Shown: positions 35,263-45,139 of the stretch, piece after piece | Layout: every line of letters starts with the position of its first letter | How positions within the stretch are numbered: the first letter of the stretch is position 1 | Assembly: GCF_000711795.1 (NCBI RefSeq) | Contig: NZ_KL543977.1 | Span: 261,119-325,118, forward strand | Source: Vibrio pacinii DSM 19139 | GTDB lineage: Bacteria; Pseudomonadota; Gammaproteobacteria; Enterobacterales; Vibrionaceae | Direction: 5' to 3' | Length of the DNA stretch: 64,000 nucleotides | Notes under the pieces: generated by a model | Database searches by the model: none | Told to the model about the DNA's origin: nothing | Seen by the model: the letters and a program-made list of their open reading frames with translations, nothing else | Made by a program: the position numbers and the translations under genes

Positions 35263-38200
35263 TCAGCCTAGGTTCTTACGCGCGTTTTGGAACATGCGCA
35301 TCCAAGCACCGTTTTCACCCCAACCTTCTGGAGCCCAAGAGTTAGCAACCGTACGGAATACTCGCTCTGGGTGAGGCATCATAATCGTCACACGACCATC
35401 AGTGGTGGTTAGACCGGTAATTGCGTTTGGCGAACCATTAGGGTTATTTGGGTATTGCTGCGTTGGGTTGCCGTGATTATCGACATAACGCAGTGCTACC
35501 GTGCCAGAGTTCTCGATAGCGTTTAAGTGCTCGTTATCACGAACCTCTACGCGACCTTCACCGTGAGAAACCGCGATTGGCATACGAGAGCCTTCCATAC
35601 CATTGAAAAATACAGAATCTGACTTCTGCACTTCTACTAGGCTAAAGCGAGCCTCAAAGCGCTCCGATTCATTACGAACAAAACGTGGCCAATATTCTGC
35701 ACCCGGAATAAGCTCGCGCAAGTTCGACAGCATCTGACAACCGTTACATACACCGAGAGAGAAAGTATCTTCACGCTTGAAGAAGCCTTCAAACTGGTTA
35801 CGAGCCTCTTCATTAAACAAAACAGACTTCGCCCAACCTTCACCAGCACCGAGTACGTCACCGTAAGAGAAACCACCACACGCAACCAGGCCGTTGTACT
35901 CTTCGAGAACCGCTTGACCCGTTAAGATGTCGCTCATGTGAATATCGGTTGCTTCAAAACCTGCACGGTCAAACGCAGCTGCCATTTCAACGTGAGAGTT
36001 AACCCCCTGCTCACGCAGAATTGCCATCTTAGGTTTCGCCCCTGTATTGATATAAGGTGCAGCAATGTCTTGGTTAACATCAAAGCTTAGTTTCACGTTC
36101 AGACCTGGGTCTGTGTTGTCTTTCTTCGCTTCAAACTCTTGGTCTGCACATGCTGGGTTGTCACGCAGGCCTTGCATCTTATGCGTTGTCTCAGCCCAGA
36201 TAGTACGTAGTTCGGTACGATTACGCTCAATCACTACAGACTCGCCAGACTTAATCACTAGCTCATCAGAGTCTGAAACGCTGCCGATAACGTGTGAACA
36301 GGCGGCTAACCCGTTTGCCGCTAGAGTAGAAAGCACTGCATCTAAGTCGTCGTTACGAACTTGGATTACCGCGCCTAGCTCTTCGTTGAAGAGTGCCGCT
36401 AGCGTATCTTCACTGTTCTCTGATGCAGATAAAAGCGCTTCAATGTTGGCGTTAACACCACAATGACCTGCGAATGCCATCTCAGCCAGAGTCACCAATA
36501 GACCACCATCGCCTTTATCGTGGTAAGCGATCACTTGATCGTTTGCAACTAGGGCTTGAACCCCCTGATAGAAACCTTTGAGCTGCGCTGCGTTGTCTAC
36601 GTCTGCTGGCTTATCACCAAGCTGCTTGTACACTTGGGCTAGTGCCGTTGCACCAAGGCGGTTCTTACCGTTACCTAGGTCAATCAGTACCAGTGATGAA
36701 GCACCTTTGTCTGTGCGAAGCTGAGGTGTGATTGTCTTACGCACATCTTCAACACGCGCAAATGCAGTAATCACGAGAGAGAGCGGTGATGTGACTTCTT
36801 TCTGCTCACCGTTATCGACCCACTTCGTCTTCATCGACATTGAGTCTTTACCCACTGGAATCGTTAGACCCAGCGCAGGACAGAGCTCTTCACCGACCGC
36901 TTTCACCGCTTCGTAAAGACCTGCATCTTCGCCCGGGTGACCTGCTGGAGACATCCAGTTAGCCGATAGTTTAATGTGTTTGATATCGCCAATGTTGGTT
37001 GCTGCGATGTTAGTGATTGCCTCACCTACCGCAAGGCGTGCTGACGCGCCGAAATCAAGAAGAGCAACTGGCGTACGCTCACCCATCGACATCGCTTCAC
37101 CGTGGTACGTATCGTAGCTTGCTGCCGTTACCGCGCAGTTTGCTACTGGCACCTGCCATGGGCCAACCATTTGGTCACGAGCCACAAGGCCTGTCACCGT
37201 GCGGTCACCAATGGTAATAAGGAACGTTTTCTCAGCAACAGTTGGCAAACGCAGTACGCGGTCTACCGCTTCGTTTAGCTCAATACCGCTACGGTCAATG
37301 GCCGGGTTATTGGCTTTGAGTGTTTTCGCGTCACGATGCATCTTCGGCGTTTTGCCCAATAAGATGTCCATTGGCATATCGATTGGCGTATTGTCGAAGT
37401 GTGAATCTTCCAGTTTCAGATTGCGCTCTTCTGTCGCCACACCGACGACGGCGTATGGTGCACGCTCACGCTTACAAATTGCGTCAAATACTTCCATATT
37501 TTCTGGCGCAACAGCCATTACGTAACGCTCTTGAGATTCATTACACCAGATCTCTAATGGGCTCATACCCGGTTCGTCGTTTGGCACATCACGTAGCTGG
37601 AAAATACCGCCACGTTCACCATCATCGACAAGCTCTGGTAATGCATTCGAGATACCGCCGGCACCGACATCGTGGATAAACGCGATTGGGTTCGCATCAC
37701 CTAACTGCCAACAACGGTCAATCACTTCCTGACAACGGCGTTCCATCTCGGGGTTTTCACGCTGTACTGAAGCAAAATCGAGATCTTCAGCAGACTGACC
37801 AGAGGCCATAGAAGAAGCAGCACCGCCACCAAGGCCGATGTTCATTGCAGGACCACCAAGAACAATAAGACTTGCTCCTACTGGGATCTCTTTCTTTTGT
37901 ACGTGCTCGTCACGGATATTCCCCATACCACCAGCAATCATAATTGGCTTGTGGTAACCACGCACTTCAACACCGGCGTGAGAATTGACTTTTTCTTCGT
38001 ATGTACGGAAGTAACCTAATAAGTTTGGACGACCAAATTCGTTGTTGAACGCCGCGCCACCAAGAGGGCCTTCTAGCATGATGTCTAGCGCATTAACAAT
38101 GCGACCCGGCTTACCAAAATCGGTTTCCCATGGCTGTTCAAAACCTGGAATGCGCAGGTTAGAGGTTGTGAAACCAACCAAACCAGCTTTTGGCTTACCA

Positions 38201-39177
38201 CCAATACCGGTTGCGCCTTCGTCACGTATTTCACCACCAGAACCTGTTGAAGCACCCGGCCAAGGAGAGATCGCGGTTGGGTGGTTGTGGGTTTCCACCT
38301 TCATTAAGATGTGCGCTTTCTCTTGGTTGTAACCATATTGGCGCGTTTCAGGATTAGGGAAGAAACGACCCACATCCGATCCAACCATTACCGCTGCGTT
38401 ATCTTTGTACGCAGACAGAACGTAGTCTGGAGTGGTTTCAAATGTGTTCTTGATCATCTTAAACAGAGACTTCTCTTGTTTAACACCATCGATAGTCCAA
38501 TCAGCATTGAAGATCTTGTGACGGCAGTGCTCTGAGTTCGCCTGGGCAAACATCATCAGTTCGATGTCTGTCGGGTTACGCTCAAGTTTGGTGACAAAAC
38601 TTTCTAGTAGATAATCAATCTCGTCCTCTGCCAGAGCCAGACCTAAGGTAATGTTGGCATTTTCAAGCGCTTTACGGCCACCGCAAAGCAGATCCACGTC
38701 TGCCACTGATGCCGGCTCTGCGACTTGGAATAGTGCTTGCGCTGAATCGAAATCAGTAAAGATCACTTCCATCATGCGGTCATGTAAGATCGCTTTAAGC
38801 TCAACCAATTGAAGCTCAGAAAGTTCTGTTGATGATTCGATGTAATAGGCAGTGCCGCGCTCAAGACGGACGACTTTGGTTAACCCGCAGTTGTGCGCAA
38901 TGTCGGTCGACTTAGAAGACCAAGGAGAAATAGTGCCCGGACGTGGCGCTGCCAGCAGCAGCAAACCCGTTGGTTCGTGCTCTTCAATTGTCGGACCGTA
39001 AGTTAACAGTTTTTCCAATTTTTGCTCTTCCGACGCATCAAGGTCGGCAGACAGATCGGCAAAGTGGGTAAACTCAGCGTAAACGCCCGTTACAGGCAGG
39101 CTTAATTCACGACAAAGCTCTAGAAGCTTACTAACACGAAACTCAGATAGAGCTGGGGAGCCACGCAAAATTCTCAT
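35263..39177 (-). CDS. purL: Phosphoribosylformylglycinamidine synthase
   Basis: The ATG at 39177 gives MRILRGSPALSEFRVSKLLE, the family N-terminus; an in-frame TTG 21 bases earlier is not needed. At 1304 residues it is the large single-chain PurL, with linker, FGAM synthetase halves (VETHNHPTAISPWPGASTGSGGEIRDEG near 290; GVCNGCQ far downstream) and a C-terminal glutaminase with Cys in LGVCNGCQML and HGEGR/HPERVFR. It converts FGAR to FGAM with glutamine and ATP. A PurR-like box lies upstream. Confidence 0.98.
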   Translation of the reverse strand: MRILRGSPALSEFRVSKLLELCRELSLPVTGVYAEFTHFADLSADLDASEEQKLEKLLTYGPTIEEHEPTGLLLLAAPRPGTISPWSSKSTDIAHNCGLTKVVRLERGTAYYIESSTELSELQLVELKAILHDRMMEVIFTDFDSAQALFQVAEPASVADVDLLCGGRKALENANITLGLALAEDEIDYLLESFVTKLERNPTDIELMMFAQANSEHCRHKIFNADWTIDGVKQEKSLFKMIKNTFETTPDYVLSAYKDNAAVMVGSDVGRFFPNPETRQYGYNQEKAHILMKVETHNHPTAISPWPGASTGSGGEIRDEGATGIGGKPKAGLVGFTTSNLRIPGFEQPWETDFGKPGRIVNALDIMLEGPLGGAAFNNEFGRPNLLGYFRTYEEKVNSHAGVEVRGYHKPIMIAGGMGNIRDEHVQKKEIPVGASLIVLGGPAMNIGLGGGAASSMASGQSAEDLDFASVQRENPEMERRCQEVIDRCWQLGDANPIAFIHDVGAGGISNALPELVDDGERGGIFQLRDVPNDEPGMSPLEIWCNESQERYVMAVAPENMEVFDAICKRERAPYAVVGVATEERNLKLEDSHFDNTPIDMPMDILLGKTPKMHRDAKTLKANNPAIDRSGIELNEAVDRVLRLPTVAEKTFLITIGDRTVTGLVARDQMVGPWQVPVANCAVTAASYDTYHGEAMSMGERTPVALLDFGASARLAVGEAITNIAATNIGDIKHIKLSANWMSPAGHPGEDAGLYEAVKAVGEELCPALGLTIPVGKDSMSMKTKWVDNGEQKEVTSPLSLVITAFARVEDVRKTITPQLRTDKGASSLVLIDLGNGKNRLGATALAQVYKQLGDKPADVDNAAQLKGFYQGVQALVANDQVIAYHDKGDGGLLVTLAEMAFAGHCGVNANIEALLSASENSEDTLAALFNEELGAVIQVRNDDLDAVLSTLAANGLAACSHVIGSVSDSDELVIKSGESVVIERNRTELRTIWAETTHKMQGLRDNPACADQEFEAKKDNTDPGLNVKLSFDVNQDIAAPYINTGAKPKMAILREQGVNSHVEMAAAFDRAGFEATDIHMSDILTGQAVLEEYNGLVACGGFSYGDVLGAGEGWAKSVLFNEEARNQFEGFFKREDTFSLGVCNGCQMLSNLRELIPGAEYWPRFVRNESERFEARFSLVEVQKSDSVFFNGMEGSRMPIAVSHGEGRVEVRDNEHLNAIENSGTVALRYVDNHGNPTQQYPNNPNGSPNAITGLTTTDGRVTIMMPHPERVFRTVANSWAPEGWGENGAWMRMFQNARKNLG

Positions 39178-39341
39178 GTGCTTAGGTCTCTTATGCAATT
39201 GATTAAGGTGATATTGGAATAAATTCAGTGGGTTACTGTTTTTTCTTCGAAGCTATTGCCGAAGGTTTACAAACCTATGCCGATTCCACCTCTTCACTTG
39301 CGAGCGCATTATAAAGCAATTACTTTTGTGATGTAACACCA

Positions 39342-39357
39342 AAAGCAACCGTTTGCG
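39342..39357. promoter_or_regulatory. PurR-like box before purL
   Basis: AAGCAACCGTTTGCGT matches 14 of 16 bases of ACGCAAACGTTTGCGT. It lies 165 bases upstream of purL in the purL-mltF gap. Confidence 0.7.
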
Positions 39358-39477
39358 TCATTTTTTTTGTCAAATTTGAAATACAACCAACATCTAAAAT
39401 TAAGCGCCCTTATCTCGAACAGGTACGGATTGACTTGCCTTGTTATACCACTTTGATATAAATGCCCTACTGAATGC

Positions 39478-41037
39478 ATGAGAATGTCGTTAATGAAAAA
39501 GCATTGCCTAAAACAACTGACATCCTTCAGTACACTGATCTTTTCCGTGTTACTGATGGCAGGTTGTCAAATTGAGTCTGAGCCAAAGAGTGAATTAGAA
39601 CTTATCAAAGAGCGCGGCGTCTTGCGCGTCGGCACACTCAACAATCAACTCTCTTACTATATTGGTCCTGACGGCCCGGCGGGTCTTGACTATGAACTGG
39701 CACGTGAGTTTGCCAACGAACTCGGTGTGCAGCTCGAAATGAAGCCCGCTTATCGTATCTCGAGTCTTTACCCTGCCTTACAACATGGTGAAATCGACAT
39801 TATTGCCGCAGGTCTAACCCAGTCACCGGAACGCCTAAAAGCTTTTCGCCCGAGTCCTTCTTATTACTATGTCAGCCAGCAAGTGGTGTATAAAAAAGGT
39901 CATTGGCGGCCACGAACACTCGAACAGTTACTTAAAAAACAGGCGCAACTCATCGAAGAAAATAATGGCGAAGATGTACTGCGAATTGTGAGTGACTCGC
40001 ATTTCAATCAGAGCCTGGCCGAGATCCAAGCCGAGCATCCTGAATTTTCTTACGACATCGACCCAAATGCTGACGTCAATGATCTGCTCAAAGCGGTCTC
40101 TGATGGCGACTTACGCTTTACTGTGGCGGACTCGGTCGAAGTGTCCCTGTCCCAGCGAATCTACCCCGATATCGCCCTTGCCTTTGAGCTCACCGAAGAT
40201 CAACCGATTTCTTGGCTTTTGCGCCGCTCTCAAGATGAAAGCTTATATGGTTTGCTGATTGAGTTCTTCGGCGCCATCAAGCAATCAGGCCACCTAGCTT
40301 CATTGGAAGAAAAATACATCGGACATGTCAGTAGTTTTGACTATGTCGATACCCGTGCTTTCATTCGCGCTCTTGATTCCAAGCTGCCGAAGTGGTCATC
40401 GCTGTTTAAAAAATATTCTGACGAGTTTGATTGGCGGCTAGTTGCTGCATTAGCGTACCAAGAATCTCATTGGAATCCGCTCGCCAAATCGCCAACCGGT
40501 GTCCGTGGCATGATGATGCTGACCTTGCCAACTGCGAAAAGCGTTGGCGTAACCAATCGATTAGATCCAGAACAATCAGTGCGTGGCGGCGTCGAATATC
40601 TACGTCGCATTGTCACCCGCATTCCTGACTCGATTGAAGATCACGAGAAAATTTGGTTCGCTTTGGCCTCTTACAATGTTGGTTACGGCCACATGATGGA
40701 TGCGCGGCGCTTAACCAAAAAGCAAGGGGCTAATCCAGATGCTTGGTCTGATGTCAAAGATCGCTTGCCTCTACTAAGACAGAAAAAGTACTACAGTCAG
40801 ACTCGTTATGGCTTTGCCCGTGGTGATGAGGCGCGTAACTACGTTGAGAATATTCGTCGCTATTACCAAAGCATCATTGGTCATGTTGAGCAGCAAACGG
40901 CCAACGATGAAGATAATGATATCAGTGATTTAGCTGTAATTGAGTTTGCAGAAGAGACACTCGCAACGACTGACGTTGATGAAGACAATGCAAATGATGG
41001 TGAAGAAGAAATTGAACAAGATGTTATTGAAAAATAA
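39478..41037 (+). CDS. mltF: Membrane-bound lytic murein transglycosylase F
   Basis: A 519-residue protein with a lipoprotein signal (FSVLLMAGC, Cys near residue 30). A solute-binding-like domain (LIKERGVLRVGTLNNQLSYY; DYELAREFANELGV) is followed by an SLT transglycosylase domain with the catalytic Glu in AALAYQESHWNPLAKSPTGVRGMM (about residue 326). It cleaves peptidoglycan glycan strands from the outer membrane. The last 40 residues are strongly acidic (DEDNDISD; DDVDEDN), beyond the usual end. Start choice among the three clustered ATGs is uncertain. Confidence 0.95.
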   Translation: MRMSLMKKHCLKQLTSFSTLIFSVLLMAGCQIESEPKSELELIKERGVLRVGTLNNQLSYYIGPDGPAGLDYELAREFANELGVQLEMKPAYRISSLYPALQHGEIDIIAAGLTQSPERLKAFRPSPSYYYVSQQVVYKKGHWRPRTLEQLLKKQAQLIEENNGEDVLRIVSDSHFNQSLAEIQAEHPEFSYDIDPNADVNDLLKAVSDGDLRFTVADSVEVSLSQRIYPDIALAFELTEDQPISWLLRRSQDESLYGLLIEFFGAIKQSGHLASLEEKYIGHVSSFDYVDTRAFIRALDSKLPKWSSLFKKYSDEFDWRLVAALAYQESHWNPLAKSPTGVRGMMMLTLPTAKSVGVTNRLDPEQSVRGGVEYLRRIVTRIPDSIEDHEKIWFALASYNVGYGHMMDARRLTKKQGANPDAWSDVKDRLPLLRQKKYYSQTRYGFARGDEARNYVENIRRYYQSIIGHVEQQTANDEDNDISDLAVIEFAEETLATTDVDEDNANDGEEEIEQDVIEK

Positions 41038-41249
41038 CGCCCTGTTCCAAGTGTGTCTTTCAAGTAACGAATTGACATACTTGACTTCTTGGCATTAAAA
41101 CCATAAATAGTAAAAGTATTGACCATCTTGTGCGGTTGTTCTTAACACTGTCACAAAGCTTCGGTACAACGGAGCGACAAAGACGGTTTCAGTGCGTTTG
41201 AAGCCGCAGCGCATATGTTCTTACTTTAATTACAATAGGAGGTTGTTTT

Positions 41250-41384
41250 ATGCAAAAACGTAGAATGCAGTCAAAACGCCTTAATAAAACGGTTACCGCA
41301 ACTCGACGCAAGCGTATGCTCAGCAACAACAAGAAAAAAGTCATTGCACGTCACCGAGCGTTTATGCAGTTGATCACCGAGTAA
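41250..41384 (+). CDS. Small basic protein of 44 residues
   Basis: The ATG at 41250 follows AGGAGG by 7 bases. The product (MQKRRMQSKRLNKTVTATRR at the start; ends RHRAFMQLITE) has 15 Lys/Arg in 44 residues and no hydrophobic segment. I do not recognise a family. Its base composition and ribosome site fit a true gene. Such proteins usually bind nucleic acid or ribosomes, by analogy only. A 212-base gap after mltF includes a TTGACT that may be part of its own promoter. Confidence 0.75.
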   Translation: MQKRRMQSKRLNKTVTATRRKRMLSNNKKKVIARHRAFMQLITE

Positions 41385-41435
41385 CTTAAACCCACAAGCG
41401 CCTTATTCAAGGCGTTTGTCTTATCTGATGAGCAC

Positions 41436-41996
41436 TTACTCGTGAGGCTGCTGCGGGTCGTCTTGCTCACTCCCCTGCTCTACTTGTTTCGCCTGTTTCC
41501 TTTGCGATTTTTGTTCTTTGCGTCGGCGTTTAAAAAAGCTCTGCAACTGAGCTCGGCACTCTTGCTCTAACAGTCCGCTTTCTACATCGGCATAATGGTA
41601 CGCCGCTTGATGCTCAAACAAATTCAGTACCGTTCCGGCCGCCCCCGCTTTAAGATCTGGTGCTCCAAATACAATACGTTTAACTCGGCTGTGCAATAGT
41701 GCTCCTGCGCACATTGGGCATGGCTCTAACGTCACATATAACGTGGTATCAAGTAAGCGATAATTGCCTAACACTTGGCCGGCTTTACGCAGCGTTTGTA
41801 TTTCAGCATGTGCCGTCGCGTCATGTTCGCTGATGGATAAGTTCCATCCCTCGGCAATAATTTGACCGTCTTTAACTAATACCGCGCCGACCGGCACTTC
41901 GCCCTGTTGCTCAGCCAACTCTGCCAGCTGCATCGCTCGACGCATAAACTGGTGATCTTGCTGACTAAATGGGCTTAATTGTATGTTATCGCTCAT
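41436..41996 (-). CDS. tadA: tRNA-specific adenosine deaminase
   Basis: A 186-residue zinc deaminase that turns A34 of tRNA-Arg(ACG) into inosine. The catalytic HAE is in DATAHAEIQTLRKAG (about residue 62), and the zinc cysteines lie in TLEPCPMCAGALLHSRVKRIV. The C-terminal tail past residue 150 is rich in Lys, Gln and acidic residues and longer than in E. coli TadA. The start overlaps the end of the LysR gene by 4 bases (ATGA), so they may share a transcript. Confidence 0.96.
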   Translation of the reverse strand: MSDNIQLSPFSQQDHQFMRRAMQLAELAEQQGEVPVGAVLVKDGQIIAEGWNLSISEHDATAHAEIQTLRKAGQVLGNYRLLDTTLYVTLEPCPMCAGALLHSRVKRIVFGAPDLKAGAAGTVLNLFEHQAAYHYADVESGLLEQECRAQLQSFFKRRRKEQKSQRKQAKQVEQGSEQDDPQQPHE

Positions 41997-42874
41997 GATT
42001 GTTCTCGGTTTAGCGCTGTAGATAAATAGTCAATCAGGGTACGGACTTTTGATGTCAACATTCGGTTTTGCGGATAGAGAGCCCAAATGCCTTCCTGATT
42101 GCCTCGATAAGGCGTCAGAACCTCGACCAAATCGCCCGCTTCTAAGTAAGGTTGCACATAATAATCGGGAAGCTGCACAATACCCAACCCTTTTAGCGCC
42201 GCATCAACTAAAGCATAGCCACTATTGCACTGCAGACGCCCCTCGACATGAATCAACCGCTCGGCGCCGTTGTCATCGAAGCGCCAGTACTTAGTCGAGC
42301 CGCGCAAACATTGGTGTTGTTTAAGCTCTGACAGCGTATACGGCTCGCCGCAACGCGAAAGATAACCAGGGCTGGCGCAGACAAACACATGTCGTTCAAG
42401 CAGCTTACGCGCCATCATGCTGGAATCTTCCAGCTTACCTAAACGAATCGCTAAATCGTAACCCTCTTGAACTAAATCCATGCGTTGATTCGACAAGACT
42501 AAATCGAGCTCAATTTGAGGATGCTGCAACAAAAACCGATGCATTAACGGTGCAAGTACTTGCTCACCAAACGTCACTGGCGCCGTCATTTTGATTTTTC
42601 CTGTCGGCGTGGCTTGCAACTGTGTAACCGCAAGCTCTGCCAACATCAGCCCCTCAACCAAAGGTTTACAATGTTGATAGTAAGTCTCGCCAACTTCAGT
42701 CACCGAGACTTTACGTGTGGTTCGTAGCAATAACTTAACCGCCAGCTTTGCCTCTAACGCCGTAATGCGTCGACTGATATTGGCAACCGAGGTCGATAAT
42801 TTTTCCGCGGCCGCTGTAAAACTCTGGGTTTCAACCACTGCCACAAACTCATTGACCCCTTCCCAATTCGCCAT
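41993..42874 (-). CDS. LysR family transcriptional regulator
   Basis: The 293-residue protein has the N-terminal winged helix-turn-helix (VAVVETQSFTAAAEKLSTSVANISRRITALEAKL, residues 11-45) and a substrate-binding domain like many YafC/CrgA-type LysR proteins. It is divergent from the class III alcohol dehydrogenase gene across 173 bases, so it is the natural candidate regulator of formaldehyde detoxification here. This is inferred from position. Its stop overlaps tadA. Confidence 0.9.
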   Translation of the reverse strand: MANWEGVNEFVAVVETQSFTAAAEKLSTSVANISRRITALEAKLAVKLLLRTTRKVSVTEVGETYYQHCKPLVEGLMLAELAVTQLQATPTGKIKMTAPVTFGEQVLAPLMHRFLLQHPQIELDLVLSNQRMDLVQEGYDLAIRLGKLEDSSMMARKLLERHVFVCASPGYLSRCGEPYTLSELKQHQCLRGSTKYWRFDDNGAERLIHVEGRLQCNSGYALVDAALKGLGIVQLPDYYVQPYLEAGDLVEVLTPYRGNQEGIWALYPQNRMLTSKVRTLIDYLSTALNREQS

Positions 42875-43047
42875 ACTCTGCCTTTATTATTACGTTATCG
42901 TAATAGTTTATTTCAGATTAAGGTAATTATCATTAATTAAGAAACAAATATACTAGGCTTATCGAATGCAAATGGTTTGATGTGAACTAATCTTAGTGAA
43001 ACTAACCGGATGCAAACACGCTGACTTAGCGAACTATAGGAACCATC

Positions 43048-44172
43048 ATGACTGAACAATTTATTAAATCACGCGCGGCAGTGGCTTGGGGGCCGAATCA
43101 ACCACTGAAAATCGAAGAAGTCGACGTTATGCTCCCAAAAGCAGGCGAAGTTCTCGTACGTATTGTCGCAACGGGCGTGTGTCACACAGATGCATTTACC
43201 CTTTCGGGTGAAGATCCAGAAGGGATATTCCCTAGTATTCTCGGCCATGAAGGCGGCGGTATCGTCGAAATGATCGGTGAAGGGGTGACCAGTGTTGAAG
43301 TCGGCGATCATGTCATTCCACTCTATACCGCTGAATGTGGTGAATGTAAATTCTGTCAATCAGGCAAAACCAATCTATGCCAAGCTGTTCGCGAAACCCA
43401 AGGTAAAGGCCTAATGCCAGACGGCACCACTCGCTTTTACAAAGATGGTCAGCCAATTTATCACTACATGGGCTGCTCGACTTTCTCTGAATACACGGTA
43501 CTGCCTGAAATCTCACTGGCGAAAGTGAGCAAAGAAGCGCCACTAGAAGAAGTGTGTTTGCTAGGTTGCGGTGTGACTACTGGTATGGGCGCGGTGCTTA
43601 ATACCGCCAAAGTTGAGCAAGGCGATACCGTTGCTATTTTCGGTCTCGGCGGCATCGGCCTTTCAGCAATCATCGGCGCTCGTATGGCTGGTGCAAGTCG
43701 CATCATTGGTATCGACATCAACGAAAGCAAGTTTGAACTGGCTCAGCAATTGGGCGCTACCGATGTAATTAACCCGCAATCGTGCGATAAACCAATTCAA
43801 GATGTGATTATCGAGATGACTGACGGCGGCGTTGATTACTCGTTCGAATGTATCGGTAACGTCAACGTCATGCGTCAAGCGCTTGAGTGCTGTCATAAAG
43901 GTTGGGGCGAGTCGGTGATCATTGGTGTTGCTGGCGCGGGGCAAGAGATCTCTACCCGTCCATTCCAATTGGTCACAGGGCGTGTATGGCGTGGTAGCGC
44001 ATTTGGCGGCGTCAAAGGTCGCAGTGAACTGCCAGAAATTGTCAATCGTTACATGGCGGGAGAGTTTGGCCTGCAAGAGTTCATTACTCACACCATGGGG
44101 CTAGAAGATATCAACCAAGCGTTTGAGTTAATGCACAACGGTGAAAGCATCCGCAGCGTAATCCATTACTAA
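43048..44172 (+). CDS. frmA: S-(hydroxymethyl)glutathione dehydrogenase / class III alcohol dehydrogenase
   Basis: A 374-residue zinc alcohol dehydrogenase. It has catalytic zinc ligands Cys and His in GVCHTDAFTLSGEDPEG and GHEGGG, structural zinc cysteines in CGECKFCQSGKTNLC (about residues 95-109), and the NAD loop IFGLGGIGLS (about 196). It oxidises S-hydroxymethylglutathione (from formaldehyde and glutathione) to S-formylglutathione. The next gene, a formylglutathione hydrolase, completes the path. A hairpin sits between them. Confidence 0.96.
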   Translation: MTEQFIKSRAAVAWGPNQPLKIEEVDVMLPKAGEVLVRIVATGVCHTDAFTLSGEDPEGIFPSILGHEGGGIVEMIGEGVTSVEVGDHVIPLYTAECGECKFCQSGKTNLCQAVRETQGKGLMPDGTTRFYKDGQPIYHYMGCSTFSEYTVLPEISLAKVSKEAPLEEVCLLGCGVTTGMGAVLNTAKVEQGDTVAIFGLGGIGLSAIIGARMAGASRIIGIDINESKFELAQQLGATDVINPQSCDKPIQDVIIEMTDGGVDYSFECIGNVNVMRQALECCHKGWGESVIIGVAGAGQEISTRPFQLVTGRVWRGSAFGGVKGRSELPEIVNRYMAGEFGLQEFITHTMGLEDINQAFELMHNGESIRSVIHY

Positions 44173-44179
44173 TCTCTCC

Positions 44180-44210
44180 AAGGGCGGCGTTCAATCACGC
44201 CGCCCTTTGT
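44180..44210 (+). terminator. Hairpin between frmA and the hydrolase gene
   Basis: AAGGGCGGCG-TTCAATCA-CGCCGCCCTT followed by TGTTGT. It lies inside the pair and could be an attenuator or stabilise the frmA end. Confidence 0.6.
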
Positions 44211-44227
44211 TGTAACTAGGAGTCCCA

Positions 44228-45073
44228 ATGACCATTGAAAACATCAGCCAAGCCAAAGTTTTTTCTGGCTGGCACAAACAGTATCAACACCATTCCGACG
44301 TACTAAACTGTCAAATGCGCTTCGCCATTTTCCTGCCTCCGCAAGCCAGTAACACCAACCCGGTGCCTGTGCTTTATTGGTTGTCCGGCCTTACCTGCAG
44401 TGACGAGAATTTCATGCAAAAAGCCGCGGCCTTCCGCATCGCTGCCAAACTCGGTATTGCTATCGTTGCTCCTGACACCAGCCCACGCGGTGACACAGTG
44501 GCCGATGCTGATGATGGTGCTTATGATCTTGGCCTTGGCGCAGGTTTCTATGTCAATGCCACTCAAGCACCTTGGAATAAGCACTATCAAATGTACAGCT
44601 ACGTCGTCGATGAACTGCCGAAATTAGTTGAACAGCACTTCCCTGTTACGCCAGTGCGCTCGATCTCCGGCCACAGCATGGGCGGCCATGGCGCGTTAAT
44701 GATTGGTTTACGCAATAGCGACAAATACCGTTCTATCTCGGCGTTTAGCCCTATTACTCATCCAATCAACTGCCCTTGGGGACAAAAAGCATTTAGCCAT
44801 TACCTGGGCAATGATAGCCAAGCGTGGAAAGAGTATGACAGTGTTGAACTGCTCAAATCGCGCCAAGCCAGTGTGCCGATTTTGGTCGACCAAGGCGAAG
44901 ACGACGGCTTTTTACAGCAGCAGTTAAAACCTGAGTTACTGCTTGCTGCGGCAGAGGCATCGCAGAGCAATGTTAAACTGCGTATGCAACCGGGCTATGA
45001 TCACAGCTACTTCTTTATTCAAAGCTTTATTGATGATCATTTAAGATTCCATGCCAGTTATCTAAAAGATTAA
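44228..45073 (+). CDS. fghA: S-formylglutathione hydrolase
   Basis: A 281-residue esterase-D-type hydrolase that releases formate and glutathione. It shows LYWLSGLTCSDENFM (about residues 41-55), the nucleophile Ser in ISGHSMGGHGALMIGL (about 147), Asp in LVDQGEDDGFL (about 223) and His in PGYDHSYFFI (about 258). It is 55 bases after frmA. GGAG lies before the ATG. Complete and typical. Confidence 0.95.
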   Translation: MTIENISQAKVFSGWHKQYQHHSDVLNCQMRFAIFLPPQASNTNPVPVLYWLSGLTCSDENFMQKAAAFRIAAKLGIAIVAPDTSPRGDTVADADDGAYDLGLGAGFYVNATQAPWNKHYQMYSYVVDELPKLVEQHFPVTPVRSISGHSMGGHGALMIGLRNSDKYRSISAFSPITHPINCPWGQKAFSHYLGNDSQAWKEYDSVELLKSRQASVPILVDQGEDDGFLQQQLKPELLLAAAEASQSNVKLRMQPGYDHSYFFIQSFIDDHLRFHASYLKD

Positions 45074-45091
45074 ACCTATATTAGCGCCGAA

Positions 45092-45127
45092 AACAACAAA
45101 GCCCGTCATGTGACGGGCTTTGTTGTT
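45092..45127. terminator. Bidirectional terminator
   Basis: Long stem AACAACAAAGCCCGTCA / TGACGGGCTTTGTTGTT with only TG unpaired at the tip, between convergent genes. Confidence 0.85.
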
Positions 45128-45139
45128 TCAACCTTTCGC

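Noticed and set aside
37017..38535. Several plus-strand frames inside purL
   Set aside because: All are antisense shadows of purL with biased composition and no family likeness.
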